Shown piece by piece: positions 54,977 through 63,930 of a stretch of DNA of 64,000 bases; within the stretch, counting starts at the first letter, position 1; every line of letters starts with the position of its first letter. Below the pieces are notes generated by a model. It was not told where the DNA came from. It did not search any database and worked only from the letters and a program-made list of their open reading frames with translations. This DNA is from Aliiroseovarius salicola (GTDB lineage Bacteria > Pseudomonadota > Alphaproteobacteria > Rhodobacterales > Rhodobacteraceae). The position numbers and the translations under genes are program-made. The DNA lies in the NCBI RefSeq assembly GCF_027891095.1, contig NZ_JAQIIO010000001.1, positions 220,001 to 284,000 on the forward strand, given 5' to 3'.

Positions 54977-56569
54977 TTACACGTCAAACGCCAGCGGCGT
55001 GATCGAGTTGAACATACCGGTGTCATGCAGGGCTTCGCGCACCTCTTCCGGCACCGGAGCATCCACATAGAGAAGCGCAATCGCGTCTCCGCCGGCCTCT
55101 TTCCGGCCCAAGGTGAAGTTGGCGATGTTCACGCCACGCTCGCCCATGGTCTGACCCAGGGTGCCGATAATGCCGGGGATGTCATTATTGGTGGTGTAGA
55201 GCATGTGGTTGCCGATCTCGGCGTCGATATTGATGCCTTTGATCTGGATAAAGCGCGGTTTGCCATCCGAGAACACGGTACCCGCAATCGAGCGTTCGCG
55301 ATGTTCCGTCACCACGGTCACCTTGATGTAACCATCAAACGAGCCACCTTTTGCCTGCGTGGTGGTCGAGGTTTTGATGCCGCGATCTGCTGCGACAACC
55401 GGGGCCGAAACCATATTCACATCAGGGGTTTGCGGCTTCATCAGGCCTGCGATCACAGCGCAGTCGAGCGCCTTGAGGTTCATCTCACTCGCGACACCAT
55501 CATACAGGATGTTCACCGCTTTGATCGGCTCATCGGTCATTTGACCCACAAATGCACCAAGATGTTCAGCCAGTTTGATCCATGGGCCCATGACCTTGGC
55601 CTCTTCGGCAGTCACCGACGGCATGTTCAGCGCGTTTTGCACGGCACCGGTCAGCAGGTAATCCGACATCTGTTCTGCCACTTGCAGGGCAACGTTTTCC
55701 TGCGCCTCGGTGGTAGCGGCGCCAAGGTGCGGGGTGCAGACCACGTTGGGCAGGTTGAACAGTGGGTTTTCCTTGGCGGGTTCTTCGGCAAACACGTCGA
55801 AGGCCGCACCAGCCACATGGCCCGACTTGAGCAGATCAGCCAGCGCCTCTTCATCCACCAGACCGCCACGGGCGCAGTTGATGATGCGAACACCTTTCTT
55901 AGTCTTTTCAAGAGCTTCTCGCGACAGGATGTTCTTGGTCGCATCCAAAAGCGGCACGTGAAGAGTGATGAAATCGGCGCGCGGGAGCAGCTCTTCCAGC
56001 TCGACTTTTTCAACGCCCATGCTGTCAGCTTTTTCCTGGCTGAGGAAGGGGTCGTAGGCGACCACTTTCATCTTCAGACCCAGCGCGCGGTCGCAGACGA
56101 TGCCGCCAATGTTGCCCGCACCGATCACGCCGAGCGTCTTGTTGGTGAGCTCAACACCCATGAATTTCGACTTTTCCCATTTCCCTGCATGGGTTGAAGC
56201 GCTGGCCTCGGGGATTTGACGCGCTACGGAGAACATCATCGCAATTGCGTGCTCGGCAGTGGTGATCATGTTGCCAAACGGCGTGTTCATCACGATCACG
56301 CCTTTCTTGGAAGCGGCTGTTTTGTCTACGTTATCCGTCCCGATCCCGGCGCGGCCAACCACTTTCAGGTTGGTGGCAGCTTCCAGAATGGTTGGGGTCA
56401 CCTTGGTGGCCGAACGGATTGCAAGACCATCATATTGACCAACCAGCTCGGCCAGTTTTTCTTTGTCCTTGCCAAGCTCCGGCATGAAATCCACATCAAT
56501 TCCACGGTCGCGGAAAATTTGCACGGCGGTTTCCGAGAGCTTGTCGGAGACGAGAACTTTGGGGGCCAT
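54977..56569 (-). CDS. serA: D-3-phosphoglycerate dehydrogenase
   Basis: 530 residues, the long type: catalytic substrate-binding domain split around the NAD domain (GAGNIGGIVCDRALGLKMKVVAYDP), intervening ASB domain (about 315-450) and C-terminal ACT domain (about 455-530). Active-site residues lie in NCARGGLVDEEALA and CTPHLGAAT. First step of serine synthesis, usually controlled by serine at the ACT/ASB domains. Second gene of the serC-serA operon. Confidence 0.97.
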   Translation of the reverse strand: MAPKVLVSDKLSETAVQIFRDRGIDVDFMPELGKDKEKLAELVGQYDGLAIRSATKVTPTILEAATNLKVVGRAGIGTDNVDKTAASKKGVIVMNTPFGNMITTAEHAIAMMFSVARQIPEASASTHAGKWEKSKFMGVELTNKTLGVIGAGNIGGIVCDRALGLKMKVVAYDPFLSQEKADSMGVEKVELEELLPRADFITLHVPLLDATKNILSREALEKTKKGVRIINCARGGLVDEEALADLLKSGHVAGAAFDVFAEEPAKENPLFNLPNVVCTPHLGAATTEAQENVALQVAEQMSDYLLTGAVQNALNMPSVTAEEAKVMGPWIKLAEHLGAFVGQMTDEPIKAVNILYDGVASEMNLKALDCAVIAGLMKPQTPDVNMVSAPVVAADRGIKTSTTTQAKGGSFDGYIKVTVVTEHRERSIAGTVFSDGKPRFIQIKGINIDAEIGNHMLYTTNNDIPGIIGTLGQTMGERGVNIANFTLGRKEAGGDAIALLYVDAPVPEEVREALHDTGMFNSITPLAFDV

Positions 56570-56582
56570 GACGCGGCTCCTT

Positions 56583-56662
56583 TTCTTTAAAGTTTTTAAA
56601 GGCCGCGGACCCGGAACTTTAAACTTTTTATGGCCTGAAAGGCGAAAGTTTAAAGTCTTTAG
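56583..56662. promoter_or_regulatory. Repeated AAAGTTTAAAG-like motifs between serC and serA
   Basis: Three related, partly palindromic AT-rich stretches occur within 80 bases: ctttaaagtttttaaagg (56585), aactttaaacttttta (56615) and gaaagtttaaagtcttt (56644). They can pair with each other in RNA. Base composition is unlike the surroundings. Function unknown. Confidence 0.4.
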
Positions 56663-56714
56663 AGGGTCCTGCGTTTCATCTTCAGAAGGATCCTTAGCGG
56701 ATCAGGGTGTCAGA

Positions 56715-57857
56715 TCAGAGTGCAGCGATTTCCGCTTCAAACGCCCAGTCGAGCCATGGCATCAGCGCTTCGACATCCGAGGTCTCAACGGTGCCACCGC
56801 ACCAGATCCGCAGACCGGCAGGCGCGTCACGATAAGCACCAACATCCAGCGCCACACCTTCGGCTTCCAACCGCTTGGCAACCGCCTTGGCGAAAGTCGC
56901 ACCGTCAGTAATCCGATCATCGGTGAACTTCAGGCAGACCGAGGTGTTCGACAGGGTGGCCGGGTCATGAGCGAGGAAGTCGACCCAATCGCGCATCTCG
57001 ACAAAATCCGCCACCGCCTTGGTGTTGGCATCTGCACGGTGGATCAGGCCCTCAAGCCCTCCAACCGAACGCGCCCAATCCAGCGCAAAGAGGTAATCCT
57101 CGACCGCCAGCATTGACGGCGTGTTGATCGTTGCACCGGTGAAGATGCCTTCGATCAGCTTTCCACCTTTGGTCAGGCGGAAGATCTTCGGCAGCGGCCA
57201 TGCAGGCGTATAGCTTTCCAGACGCTCAACGGCACGGGGGCTCAGGATCAGAATGCCGTGGGCGGCTTCACCACCCAGAACCTTCTGCCAGGAGAAGGTC
57301 GTCACATCCAGCTTGTCCCAAGGCAGGTCCATCGCAAAGGCGGCGGAGGTCGCATCGCAAATGGTCAGACCTTCGCGGTCCGCCGGGATCCAGTCGCCGT
57401 TCGGAACCCGCACGCCCGAAGTGGTGCCGTTCCAGGTGAAAACAACATCATTGGTAAAATCAACCGAGGCCAGATCCGGCAGCTCGCCGTATTCGGCGGT
57501 CTTGGCGACAGCATCAAGCTTCAGCTGCTTCACAACATCCGTGACCCAGCCCGAGCCGAACGATTCCCACGCCAGCATTTCCACGCCACGCGCGCCCAGC
57601 AAAGACCACAGCGCCATTTCAACGGCACCGGTGTCGGAGGCCGGAACGATGCCGATCTTGTAATCTGCGGGAATGCCCAGCACCTCACGGGTGCCTTCGA
57701 TTGCCGCTTTCAGCTTGTCTTTGCCGATGGCGGCACGGTGCGAACGTCCGAGCGCAGCACCGGACAAAGCTTCCAAATTCCATGTGGGGGGTTTGGCACA
57801 GGGGCCAGAAGAAAACCGCGGATTCGCCGGGCGGTTCGCCGGTTGCTGAGTAGCCAT
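56715..57857 (-). CDS. serC: Phosphoserine aminotransferase
   Basis: 380 residues. Class V PLP aminotransferase of the longer alphaproteobacterial SerC type: [12 protein letters not shown] at the start, the PLP Lys in [15 protein letters not shown], and [11 protein letters not shown] at the end. Converts 3-phosphohydroxypyruvate to phosphoserine. The ATG at 57857 follows aaggatagcatca; the 47 upstream in-frame codons cross a likely structured leader. 145 bases separate it from serA. Confidence 0.96.
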   Translation of the reverse strand: MATQQPANRPANPRFSSGPCAKPPTWNLEALSGAALGRSHRAAIGKDKLKAAIEGTREVLGIPADYKIGIVPASDTGAVEMALWSLLGARGVEMLAWESFGSGWVTDVVKQLKLDAVAKTAEYGELPDLASVDFTNDVVFTWNGTTSGVRVPNGDWIPADREGLTICDATSAAFAMDLPWDKLDVTTFSWQKVLGGEAAHGILILSPRAVERLESYTPAWPLPKIFRLTKGGKLIEGIFTGATINTPSMLAVEDYLFALDWARSVGGLEGLIHRADANTKAVADFVEMRDWVDFLAHDPATLSNTSVCLKFTDDRITDGATFAKAVAKRLEAEGVALDVGAYRDAPAGLRIWCGGTVETSDVEALMPWLDWAFEAEIAAL

Positions 57858-57915
57858 TGATGCTATCCTTACAGATAAATGCCCTTCGTTGGGGAAGGGT
57901 GTCCCACTGACCGAA
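57858..57915 (-). promoter_or_regulatory. Candidate serC leader RNA
   Basis: A strong hairpin CCCTTC-CCCAAC-GAAGGG (57882-57899, read on the minus strand) lies 25 bases before the serC start, with further short pairing reaching the ribosome site. A serC leader motif is known in alphaproteobacteria upstream of serC-serA operons, with its last stem at the ribosome site. I match position and style, not a full consensus. Confidence 0.4.
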
Positions 57916-58125
57916 ATAAGGGGCGAATTTGTGCTGCACAAGCAAAATAATGTCGGATTTGCATTTCGATAGGTCGATTTCGGGCGCAAAATGACCACTA
58001 TCGGAAACTTTCGTACCGCACCGGGACGCCAGTTTCACAGCCAACCTGCGCATTTCATCTTGTGAACCGCCCCGGATTCGCCGCATGAGAGGGGCAGGTA
58101 AAATCGCAGTCCAAAGGCCCGCTCC

Positions 58126-59004
58126 ATGTTTATTGCAACACTTCTTGCCGCCCCCATCGCCCGCAATCTCGACCCGGCTCTGGTCGAAAACCTGCGCAAT
58201 GCATGGGGTGGTGGCGATGCGATCTGGCTTGCGGCGGATGAGGCGGCAGAATTTCCATTGGATCGCCTGCCCGACAATCAGTGGGAGGTCTGGGAAGACC
58301 TTCAGGACATGGGCATCGACCTGATTGTGCTGCCCGCCGAGGGACGCCGGAAAAAGATGCTGCTGGCGGATATGGATTCGACCATGATCCAGCAGGAATG
58401 CATCGACGAGCTGGCCGATGAGGCGGGCGTCGGCGAGCGGGTCAAGGACATCACCGCCCGCGCCATGAATGGCGAGCTGGATTTCGAAGGAGCGCTGACC
58501 GAGCGCGTGGGGCTTTTGAAAGGCCTGCCGGAAAGCGTGATTGCGGATGTGATCGAAAGCCGCATTACTCTGATGCCGGGTGGCAAGGCGCTGCTTGCAA
58601 CGATGAAGGCCAACGGGGCTTACGCGGCGCTCGTCTCGGGCGGTTTCACTGCGTTTACCGGCCATGTGGCAGGGGCGCTTGGTTTTGACGAAAACCGTGC
58701 CAATACGCTCAATGTCGCGGATGAGGTGCTGACCGGCACAGTTGGTATGCCCATTCTGGGGCGCGAGGCCAAGGTGCAGGCCTTGAAAGAGATTTCCGCG
58801 CGGCTTGGTCTGGACCACACAGAGGTCATGGCCGTAGGGGACGGCGCCAATGACCTCGGTATGCTCGGGCTGGCCGGTGCCGGTGTCGCCCTACACGCAA
58901 AGCCGTCAGTGGCCGCCGAATGTGACATCCGAATCAACCATGGCGACCTGACCGCGCTGCTCTACATTCAGGGCTATACGCGTGAAGAGTTTGCGGGGGT
59001 ATAA
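58126..59004 (+). CDS. serB: Phosphoserine phosphatase
   Basis: 292 residues. N-terminal regulatory region (1-75), then the HAD domain with DMDST (82-86, nucleophile Asp82), SGGFTAFT and GDGANDLGML. Releases serine from phosphoserine. Divergent from serC-serA across a 268-base region, so all three serine genes sit together and may be controlled together. Confidence 0.96.
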   Translation: MFIATLLAAPIARNLDPALVENLRNAWGGGDAIWLAADEAAEFPLDRLPDNQWEVWEDLQDMGIDLIVLPAEGRRKKMLLADMDSTMIQQECIDELADEAGVGERVKDITARAMNGELDFEGALTERVGLLKGLPESVIADVIESRITLMPGGKALLATMKANGAYAALVSGGFTAFTGHVAGALGFDENRANTLNVADEVLTGTVGMPILGREAKVQALKEISARLGLDHTEVMAVGDGANDLGMLGLAGAGVALHAKPSVAAECDIRINHGDLTALLYIQGYTREEFAGV

Positions 59005-59022
59005 CCCCCGCATCCCATTGTT

Positions 59023-59454
59023 CTAGCTTATCTCTGCATGGAGTGCGCTGATCTGAAGCGCAGCCTCTGCGGCCTCACGCCCCTTGGTCACAAAATGCTC
59101 CTTGTAGATCTCGATATGATGATCCGTGGGCTGGAAATGATGCGGGGTGAGCGAGACCGACAGAACCGGCACGCCGGTGTCAATTCCTGCCTGCAGCAAG
59201 CCGTCCACCACCGAAGCGGCCACGAAATCATGGCGGTAGATACCCCCATCCACCACCAGAGCAGCGGCGGCAATCGCGCCATATTTGCCCGATTCCCCTA
59301 GCTTTTTCGCCAGCAGCGGCATCTCGAACGCGCCGGGCACGGTGAAAACATCCACCTGATCCGGACTGATCTTTTCCTGAAATCCTACCAAAGCCTGATC
59401 GACAATATCCGCGTGCCAGGCGGCTTTGATGAATGCGTAACGGGTGTGTGTCAT
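59023..59454 (-). CDS. ribH: 6,7-dimethyl-8-ribityllumazine synthase, type II (RibH2)
   Basis: 143 residues. The start YAFIKAAWHADIVDQALVGF matches the decameric RibH2 type known from Brucella and rhizobia rather than the classical RibH. Further motifs: FTVPGAFEMPLLAKKL (substrate site) and PVLSVSLTPHHF. Condenses the pyrimidine and butanone phosphate precursors of riboflavin. ATG at 59454 follows aagaaaggaaacac. Preceded by an FMN riboswitch and no other rib gene in the window. Confidence 0.94.
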   Translation of the reverse strand: MTHTRYAFIKAAWHADIVDQALVGFQEKISPDQVDVFTVPGAFEMPLLAKKLGESGKYGAIAAAALVVDGGIYRHDFVAASVVDGLLQAGIDTGVPVLSVSLTPHHFQPTDHHIEIYKEHFVTKGREAAEAALQISALHAEIS

Positions 59455-59506
59455 CGTGTTTCCTTTCTTCATCAGACACGTCACCCAAGGCGCAAACGAA
59501 GAAAGG

Positions 59507-59522
59507 GGGGCACATTCGCCCC
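59507..59522 (-). terminator. Hairpin in the ribH leader, possible riboswitch expression platform
   Basis: GGGGC-GAATGT-GCCCC on the minus strand, followed by CCTTTCTT. It lies between the riboswitch and ribH, where a transcription-terminating platform would be. The T tract is imperfect. Confidence 0.45.
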
Positions 59523-59551
59523 GTCTGCGCGCCCGAACCGGCGCGCCCTTA

Positions 59552-59677
59552 CCCGCTCTCTTCCATCCGGACTATCACCGTCGGCCCCGGAATTTCACCG
59601 GATCTGCTGACACCCGAAATGGGCCGCTCGCGGGCTATAACCGCCGGTGGGGAATTGCACCCCGCCCTGAGAACGGG
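59552..59677 (-). promoter_or_regulatory. FMN riboswitch (RFN element)
   Basis: Read on the minus strand all conserved blocks are present in order: P1 strand CCCGTTCTC, AGGGCGGGGTG, AATTCCCCACCGGCGGT, AGCCCGCGAGC, GATCCGGTGAAATTCCGG, GCCGACGGT, AGTCCGGATGGAAGAGAG and the closing P1 strand GAGAGCGGG (nine pairs). It lies 98 bases upstream of ribH and would switch it off when FMN is bound. Confidence 0.97.
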
Positions 59678-59725
59678 CAAAACCTGACACGAGTTTCCCT
59701 GTGTGGCAAGAAGCAGAGCAAAAAA

Positions 59726-60484
59726 ATGATCGAAATCTCCTTTGACCTGTTTGCTCTGCTGCTTGGCGCTGCCTTCATCGCCGGGTTCGTGGATGCGATT
59801 GCCGGAGGGGGTGGTCTGATAACCGTGCCCGCTTTGCTGCTTGCCGGTGTGCCGCCGGTCACCGCACTTGCCACCAACAAGGTGCAGGGATTGTTCGGCG
59901 CAGGCATGGCGGCAATCACCTATGCGCGGGCGGGCCATGTGAACCTGCGCCGCCAGATCCGCCCGGCAATCTTGTCCTTTGCAGGCGGTATCCTTGGCGC
60001 GCTTCTAGCCTCTTCCCTGCCTACAGATCTGATCCGCATGGGGCTGCCTGTTTTGCTGATTTCTGTGGCCCTGTTCTTTGCGCTGAAGCCGGGGCTGGAT
60101 GATGTGGACAAGCATGAACGGATTTCGCCTTTCCTGTTTTCCCTCACCTTTGTGCCTGCAATCGGGTTCTATGATGGCTTGCTTGGGCCCGGAACCGGCG
60201 CGTTCTTCATGCTGGGTTTCGTAAGCCTCGCGGGCTATGGCATCCTGCGTGCCACGGCGCATACCAAGCTGTTGAACTTTGCCTCCAACATCGGCGGGCT
60301 GGCAGGGTTTGCCCTCGTCGTCCAGCCGCTGTGGCTGTTGGGTCTGGCGATGGGGGCTGCGCAAATCGCGGGCGCATGGCTCGGCTCTCACCTCGCCAGC
60401 AAAATCGGTGCGAAATTGATCAAGCCGGTGCTTGTCATCGCCTCGTCAGTCTTGGCCATCAAACTGATCAGCGAGTGGTTCTGA
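59726..60484 (+). CDS. TSUP (TauE/SafE) family permease
   Basis: 252 residues, about eight hydrophobic helices arranged as two repeats, with the family motifs FVDAIAGGGGLITVPALL near the start and GFYDGLLGPGTGAFFMLGFV in the second half. Members export or import sulfonates, sulfite or other anions; the substrate cannot be told. The ATG at 59726 follows agcagagc; earlier in-frame codons run through the riboswitch antisense. Ends in an intergenic repeat. Confidence 0.9.
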   Translation: MIEISFDLFALLLGAAFIAGFVDAIAGGGGLITVPALLLAGVPPVTALATNKVQGLFGAGMAAITYARAGHVNLRRQIRPAILSFAGGILGALLASSLPTDLIRMGLPVLLISVALFFALKPGLDDVDKHERISPFLFSLTFVPAIGFYDGLLGPGTGAFFMLGFVSLAGYGILRATAHTKLLNFASNIGGLAGFALVVQPLWLLGLAMGAAQIAGAWLGSHLASKIGAKLIKPVLVIASSVLAIKLISEWF

Positions 60485-60489
60485 GCCTT

Positions 60490-60550
60490 TTTCTTGCCTT
60501 AAATACCTCGGGGTGAGCCGCGTATGCGGCGAGGGGCAGAGCCCCTGCCC
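60490..60550 (-). repeat. Dispersed intergenic repeat, copy D
   Basis: On the minus strand: GGGGCTCTGCCCC, middle hairpin GCCGCATACGCGGC, TCACCCCGAGGTATTTA and tail AGGCAAGAAAA. Between convergent permease and asparaginase genes. Confidence 0.8.
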
Positions 60551-60616
60551 GACGCCACGCAGCAATAAAACGGCACGCAGCAATAAAACGTGCATTTGAC
60601 GCAATGCACCCCTGCT

Positions 60617-61630
60617 TTACCCAGCCCAAAGCTCCGCAACCGGACGAATACCACCGGTATCCTCTCCGGCCCGGCTCAGGATGCGCGGAGCGAGGCGCTT
60701 TTGCACCATCGGATCTGACGGATCAGCGACACCAAGACGCGCAAGGATCGCCGCAATGGCACATTCAGAGGCGCGGGTGGAACCATCGCTGATTTTCAGC
60801 GCCACGCCCAGCTTCTGTTCTGGCAGGATTGCAATGAAAAAGGCTTCTGCGCCGGTTTTCACCGCCACTTTACCCGGCGTGGCCCGCATTAGTTCAGTGC
60901 AGGCGCGCCCTTCGCCTGCCACCAGATCCGGGTGCGCCATCATCGCCTCGCGCAAGCGCACCATGGCGCTGTCACGGGCAGACCGTCCCTCCTCCGCCGC
61001 AGCAAATGCGGCCATGGCGCGGCCCATGCCCGACAGAGAGGTCGCGAAATTCGGGGCAGAGCAGCCGTCGATACCAAATCCGGGGGTGTCCAACCCGGTC
61101 ACCTCTTCAAACGCCAATTTCGCCGCCTGTTGCACCGCATGATCCGGGTTCACGTAATCGGCAATATCTGCCCCGAGATGGCGCGCAAGGGTCAGAAAAC
61201 CCGCATGTTTTCCCGAGCAATTGTTGTGAATACGGCAGGGCTTTTCGCCCGCACAGATCAATGCCTTTTTTGAGGGTCTGTCGTCCGGCAGCTGCGGACC
61301 ACAGCAAAGATCATCCTCTCCAAGCCCCATATCGCCCAACCAGTTGCGCACGCGATCAGTATGGATCGCCGCCCCATCGTGGCTGGCGCAGGCCAAAGCA
61401 AGCTGCTCTGGCGTCAATCCGGCCGCATCCGCCGCACCGCTTTCCACGAGCGGCAGGGCCTGAAGCATTTTGGCCGATGAGCGCGGCAAAATGATCTCAT
61501 CCGGGTTGCCCCAGCTTTCGATCACCTCTCCGTTTGCATTGACCACCACGGCATGGCCCCAATGCTGACTTTCCATGAACGGTCCGCGCCAGATTTCCAC
61601 CAAACGCTCTGCTGCTTTTGCCTCGTTCAC
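60617..61630 (-). CDS. L-asparaginase II, rhizobial (AnsA/PF06089) type
   Basis: 337 residues. Family signatures: RSSAKMLQALPLVESGAAD, ACASHDGAAIHT, PCRIHNNCSGKHAGFL and DGCSAPNFATSL. This family is unrelated to E. coli AnsA/AnsB and is thermolabile and inducible in Rhizobium. It hydrolyses asparagine to aspartate and ammonia. The start is a GTG at 61630 with gaaggagcaaaaacgg just upstream; ATG at 61576 would remove the conserved first strand (RLVEIWRGPFMESQH). Divergent from the IalB-like gene. Confidence 0.9.
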   Translation of the reverse strand: MNEAKAAERLVEIWRGPFMESQHWGHAVVVNANGEVIESWGNPDEIILPRSSAKMLQALPLVESGAADAAGLTPEQLALACASHDGAAIHTDRVRNWLGDMGLGEDDLCCGPQLPDDRPSKKALICAGEKPCRIHNNCSGKHAGFLTLARHLGADIADYVNPDHAVQQAAKLAFEEVTGLDTPGFGIDGCSAPNFATSLSGMGRAMAAFAAAEEGRSARDSAMVRLREAMMAHPDLVAGEGRACTELMRATPGKVAVKTGAEAFFIAILPEQKLGVALKISDGSTRASECAIAAILARLGVADPSDPMVQKRLAPRILSRAGEDTGGIRPVAELWAG

Positions 61631-61873
61631 CCGTTTTTGCTCCTTCAATCCGAACTCTGCCGACACCCGCGCCTTAGAAACACGCAAAAATCCGCCACTT
61701 ATTCAAGCTCCGGGGCTTTCACAATCCCGGCAATTCACGTTAGACTATGTGCCGTAGGTTTGAAATGCCCGCACGCACCCGAAAGCAGATGAAGACCGCA
61801 CCAGACGGTCGGGGCATCACGCTGGGGGCACCACGGGGCAAGAGGCAGGAACAGCTTGGAGGCTGTAACGGAC

Positions 61874-62401
61874 ATGAAACAAGTGATCGCAGCTGCGATA
61901 GGCGCCCTGATGATTGGCGCCATCAGCACAACAGACGCATTGGCACAGGAAAGCACCAACCGCGTCGCCGCTAACACGGACTGGAGCATTTTTGTCGACG
62001 ACAACCCCACCGAATGCTGGGCCGTGTCATCGCCGAAAGAGACCGTGAACACCAAGGACGGCCGGGCCGTGGCGGTGAACCGTGGTGATATTCTGCTATT
62101 CGTCAGCTATCGCCCCGGTGCCAACGTCAAAGGTCAGGTGTCATTCACGGGCGGTTATCCTTTCGCAAAGGAATCGTTCGTTTCACTGACTGTGGGCAGC
62201 AATTCCTACCAGCTGTTCACCGACGGTGAATGGGCCTGGGCCGCCCCCGCTGATGATGCCAAAATCATCTCGGCGATGAAGCGCGGTGCCAAGGCTACTC
62301 TCGAAGCAAGATCATCGCGCGGCACAAAAACCAAAGATACGTTTTCTTTGCTGGGTTTCACCGCGATGGTGGATGAAGCGGGCAAGCGCTGCGGCGGCTG
62401 A
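61874..62401 (+). CDS. Invasion-associated locus B (IalB)-like exported protein
   Basis: 175 residues. Signal peptide 1-24 ending in ALA, then an IalB-like beta-rich domain: DWSIFVDDNPTECWAVSSP with the paired Cys near the start, RGDILLFVSYRPGA, and a C-terminal Cys (KRCGG). IalB proteins are periplasmic and conserved in non-pathogens; role unknown. ATG at 61874 follows ttggaggctgtaacgg. Confidence 0.88.
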   Translation: MKQVIAAAIGALMIGAISTTDALAQESTNRVAANTDWSIFVDDNPTECWAVSSPKETVNTKDGRAVAVNRGDILLFVSYRPGANVKGQVSFTGGYPFAKESFVSLTVGSNSYQLFTDGEWAWAAPADDAKIISAMKRGAKATLEARSSRGTKTKDTFSLLGFTAMVDEAGKRCGG

Positions 62402-62546
62402 ATCTCTATCCAGTTTCGTAAAAGATTTCCCCTGCCCGACCATGTCCCGGGTGGGCATTTGACCTGTGCAGACTGCATGGCTGATGGGGTGACAAGCTAT
62501 TTGTGCTAGGCTATAGACTGCTGTCTTCTATCACAGGAACACGCGC

Positions 62547-63743
62547 ATGGACCCCAAATCGCAAACCCCAATCACGCAGGACGTGAAGGTTGCCCCCCGC
62601 ATTCAGGCCCCGGCGGCCAAGCCGAACCTTGTTGGCATGACCCGCGACGCGATGCGCGCGGCACTGATTGAGATGGGCACGCCTGAGAAACAGGCCAAGA
62701 TGCGGGTGAACCAGATCTGGCAGTGGATCTATCAATGGGGCAAACGCGATTTTGCCGATATGACCAACCTTGCCAAGGCCTATCGCACCGAACTGGCGGA
62801 GCATTTCGTGATCGAAATCCCGGAAGTGGTCTCGAAGCTGGTATCAGAGGATGGCACGCGCAAATATCTGGTGCGGATTGCCGGCGGGCATGAGGTTGAG
62901 GTTGTTTACATCCCCGAAGAGGGGCGCGGCACGCTGTGTATTTCCTCGCAAGTGGGCTGCACGCTGACCTGTACTTTCTGTCATACCGGTACGCAGAAAC
63001 TGGTGCGCAACCTGACCGCGGCCGAGATCATTGGCCAGGTCATGATGGCGCGGGACGATCTTGAGGAATGGCCCGTGCCCGGTGCGCCCAAGGATGAAAC
63101 CCGGCTTTTGTCGAATATCGTGCTGATGGGCATGGGCGAGCCGCTTTACAACTTTGAAAACGTGCGCGATGCGATGAAGATTGCGATGGACCCGGAAGGG
63201 ATCCAACTCTCGCGCCGCCGCATCACGCTGTCGACCTCAGGCGTCGTGCCCGAGATTGCCCGCACCGCCGAAGAGATCGGCTGTCTTCTGGCGATTTCCT
63301 TCCACGCCACCACGGATGAAACCCGTGACGTACTGGTGCCGATCAACAAGCGCTGGAATATCGAGGAATTGCTGGGGTCACTGGCGGCCTATCCCAAGGT
63401 GTCGAACAGCGAGCGGATCACCTTTGAATATGTGATGCTGGACGGTGTGAATGACAGTGACGAGGACGCGCATCGTCTGATCGACCACATCAAGCGCCAC
63501 AATATCCCCGCCAAGATCAACCTGATCCCGTTCAATGAATGGCCCGGCGCGCCTTACAAACGATCCTCGAACAACCGGATCCGCGCCTTTGCCAACATTA
63601 TCTATCAGGCGGGCTATGCCAGCCCGATCCGCAAGACACGTGGGGATGACATCATGGCGGCCTGTGGCCAGTTGAAATCAGCCACGGAACGTGCCCGCAA
63701 GTCGCGTAAACAGATCGAGGCTGAGGCGGGTCTGTCTTCTTAA
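62547..63743 (+). CDS. rlmN: 23S rRNA (A2503-C2) / tRNA (A37-C2) methyltransferase RlmN
   Basis: 398 residues. Radical SAM motif CTLTCTFC with Cys138, Cys142 and Cys145, the SAM-binding GMGEPLYN, and the two methyl-transfer Cys (C-terminal one in [10 protein letters not shown]). N-terminal helical domain as in RlmN. Methylates A2503 of 23S rRNA and A37 of some tRNAs. ATG at 62547 follows acaggaacacgcgc. Slightly longer at the N-terminus than E. coli RlmN (384). Confidence 0.97.
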   Translation: MDPKSQTPITQDVKVAPRIQAPAAKPNLVGMTRDAMRAALIEMGTPEKQAKMRVNQIWQWIYQWGKRDFADMTNLAKAYRTELAEHFVIEIPEVVSKLVSEDGTRKYLVRIAGGHEVEVVYIPEEGRGTLCISSQVGCTLTCTFCHTGTQKLVRNLTAAEIIGQVMMARDDLEEWPVPGAPKDETRLLSNIVLMGMGEPLYNFENVRDAMKIAMDPEGIQLSRRRITLSTSGVVPEIARTAEEIGCLLAISFHATTDETRDVLVPINKRWNIEELLGSLAAYPKVSNSERITFEYVMLDGVNDSDEDAHRLIDHIKRHNIPAKINLIPFNEWPGAPYKRSSNNRIRAFANIIYQAGYASPIRKTRGDDIMAACGQLKSATERARKSRKQIEAEAGLSS

Positions 63744-63760
63744 CGGATCATCTGGACGAT

Positions 63761-63930
63761 GAGGAGGAAGCGAGGGCGCTGCCCTCGCGCTCCCGAAAGC
63801 GTTTCGGTTTTGTTCCAGAATGGTGAAAACTGAAACGCCGCGGAAGATATCAATGTCATGGGCGTTTCGAAACAAACATGTACGTCATGTTTATCCCGAA
63901 ACGCTTAGGATATTTTTGGCAAGAGGAAGA
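63761..63930 (+). repeat. Dispersed intergenic repeat, copy E, split by an insertion
   Basis: Left part 63761-63795 (GAGGAAGCGAGGGCGCTGCCCTCGCGCTCCCG-like head, with its hairpin) and right part 63908-63930 (GGATATTTTTGGCAAGAGGAAG tail) are those of the other copies, but 112 bases lie between them. Confidence 0.7.
63796..63907 (+). repeat. 112-bp element with inverted ends inside repeat copy E
   Basis: Ends AAAGCGTTTCGG (63796-63807) and CCGAAACGCTTA (63896-63907) are inverted repeats, 11 of 12 matching. Internally GAAACGCC (63832-63839) and GGCGTTTC (63861-63868) form a second, perfect inverted pair with the same core. No open frame. Looks like a small non-coding mobile or structural element. 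Confidence 0.55.

Noticed and set aside
54917-56197. 426-codon plus-strand open frame opposite serA
   Set aside because: Shadow of serA; His/Gly/Arg-rich composition typical of antisense frames.
57685-58818. 377-codon minus-strand open frame across serC start and serB
   Set aside because: It overlaps two firmly identified genes on other frames and shows no domain.
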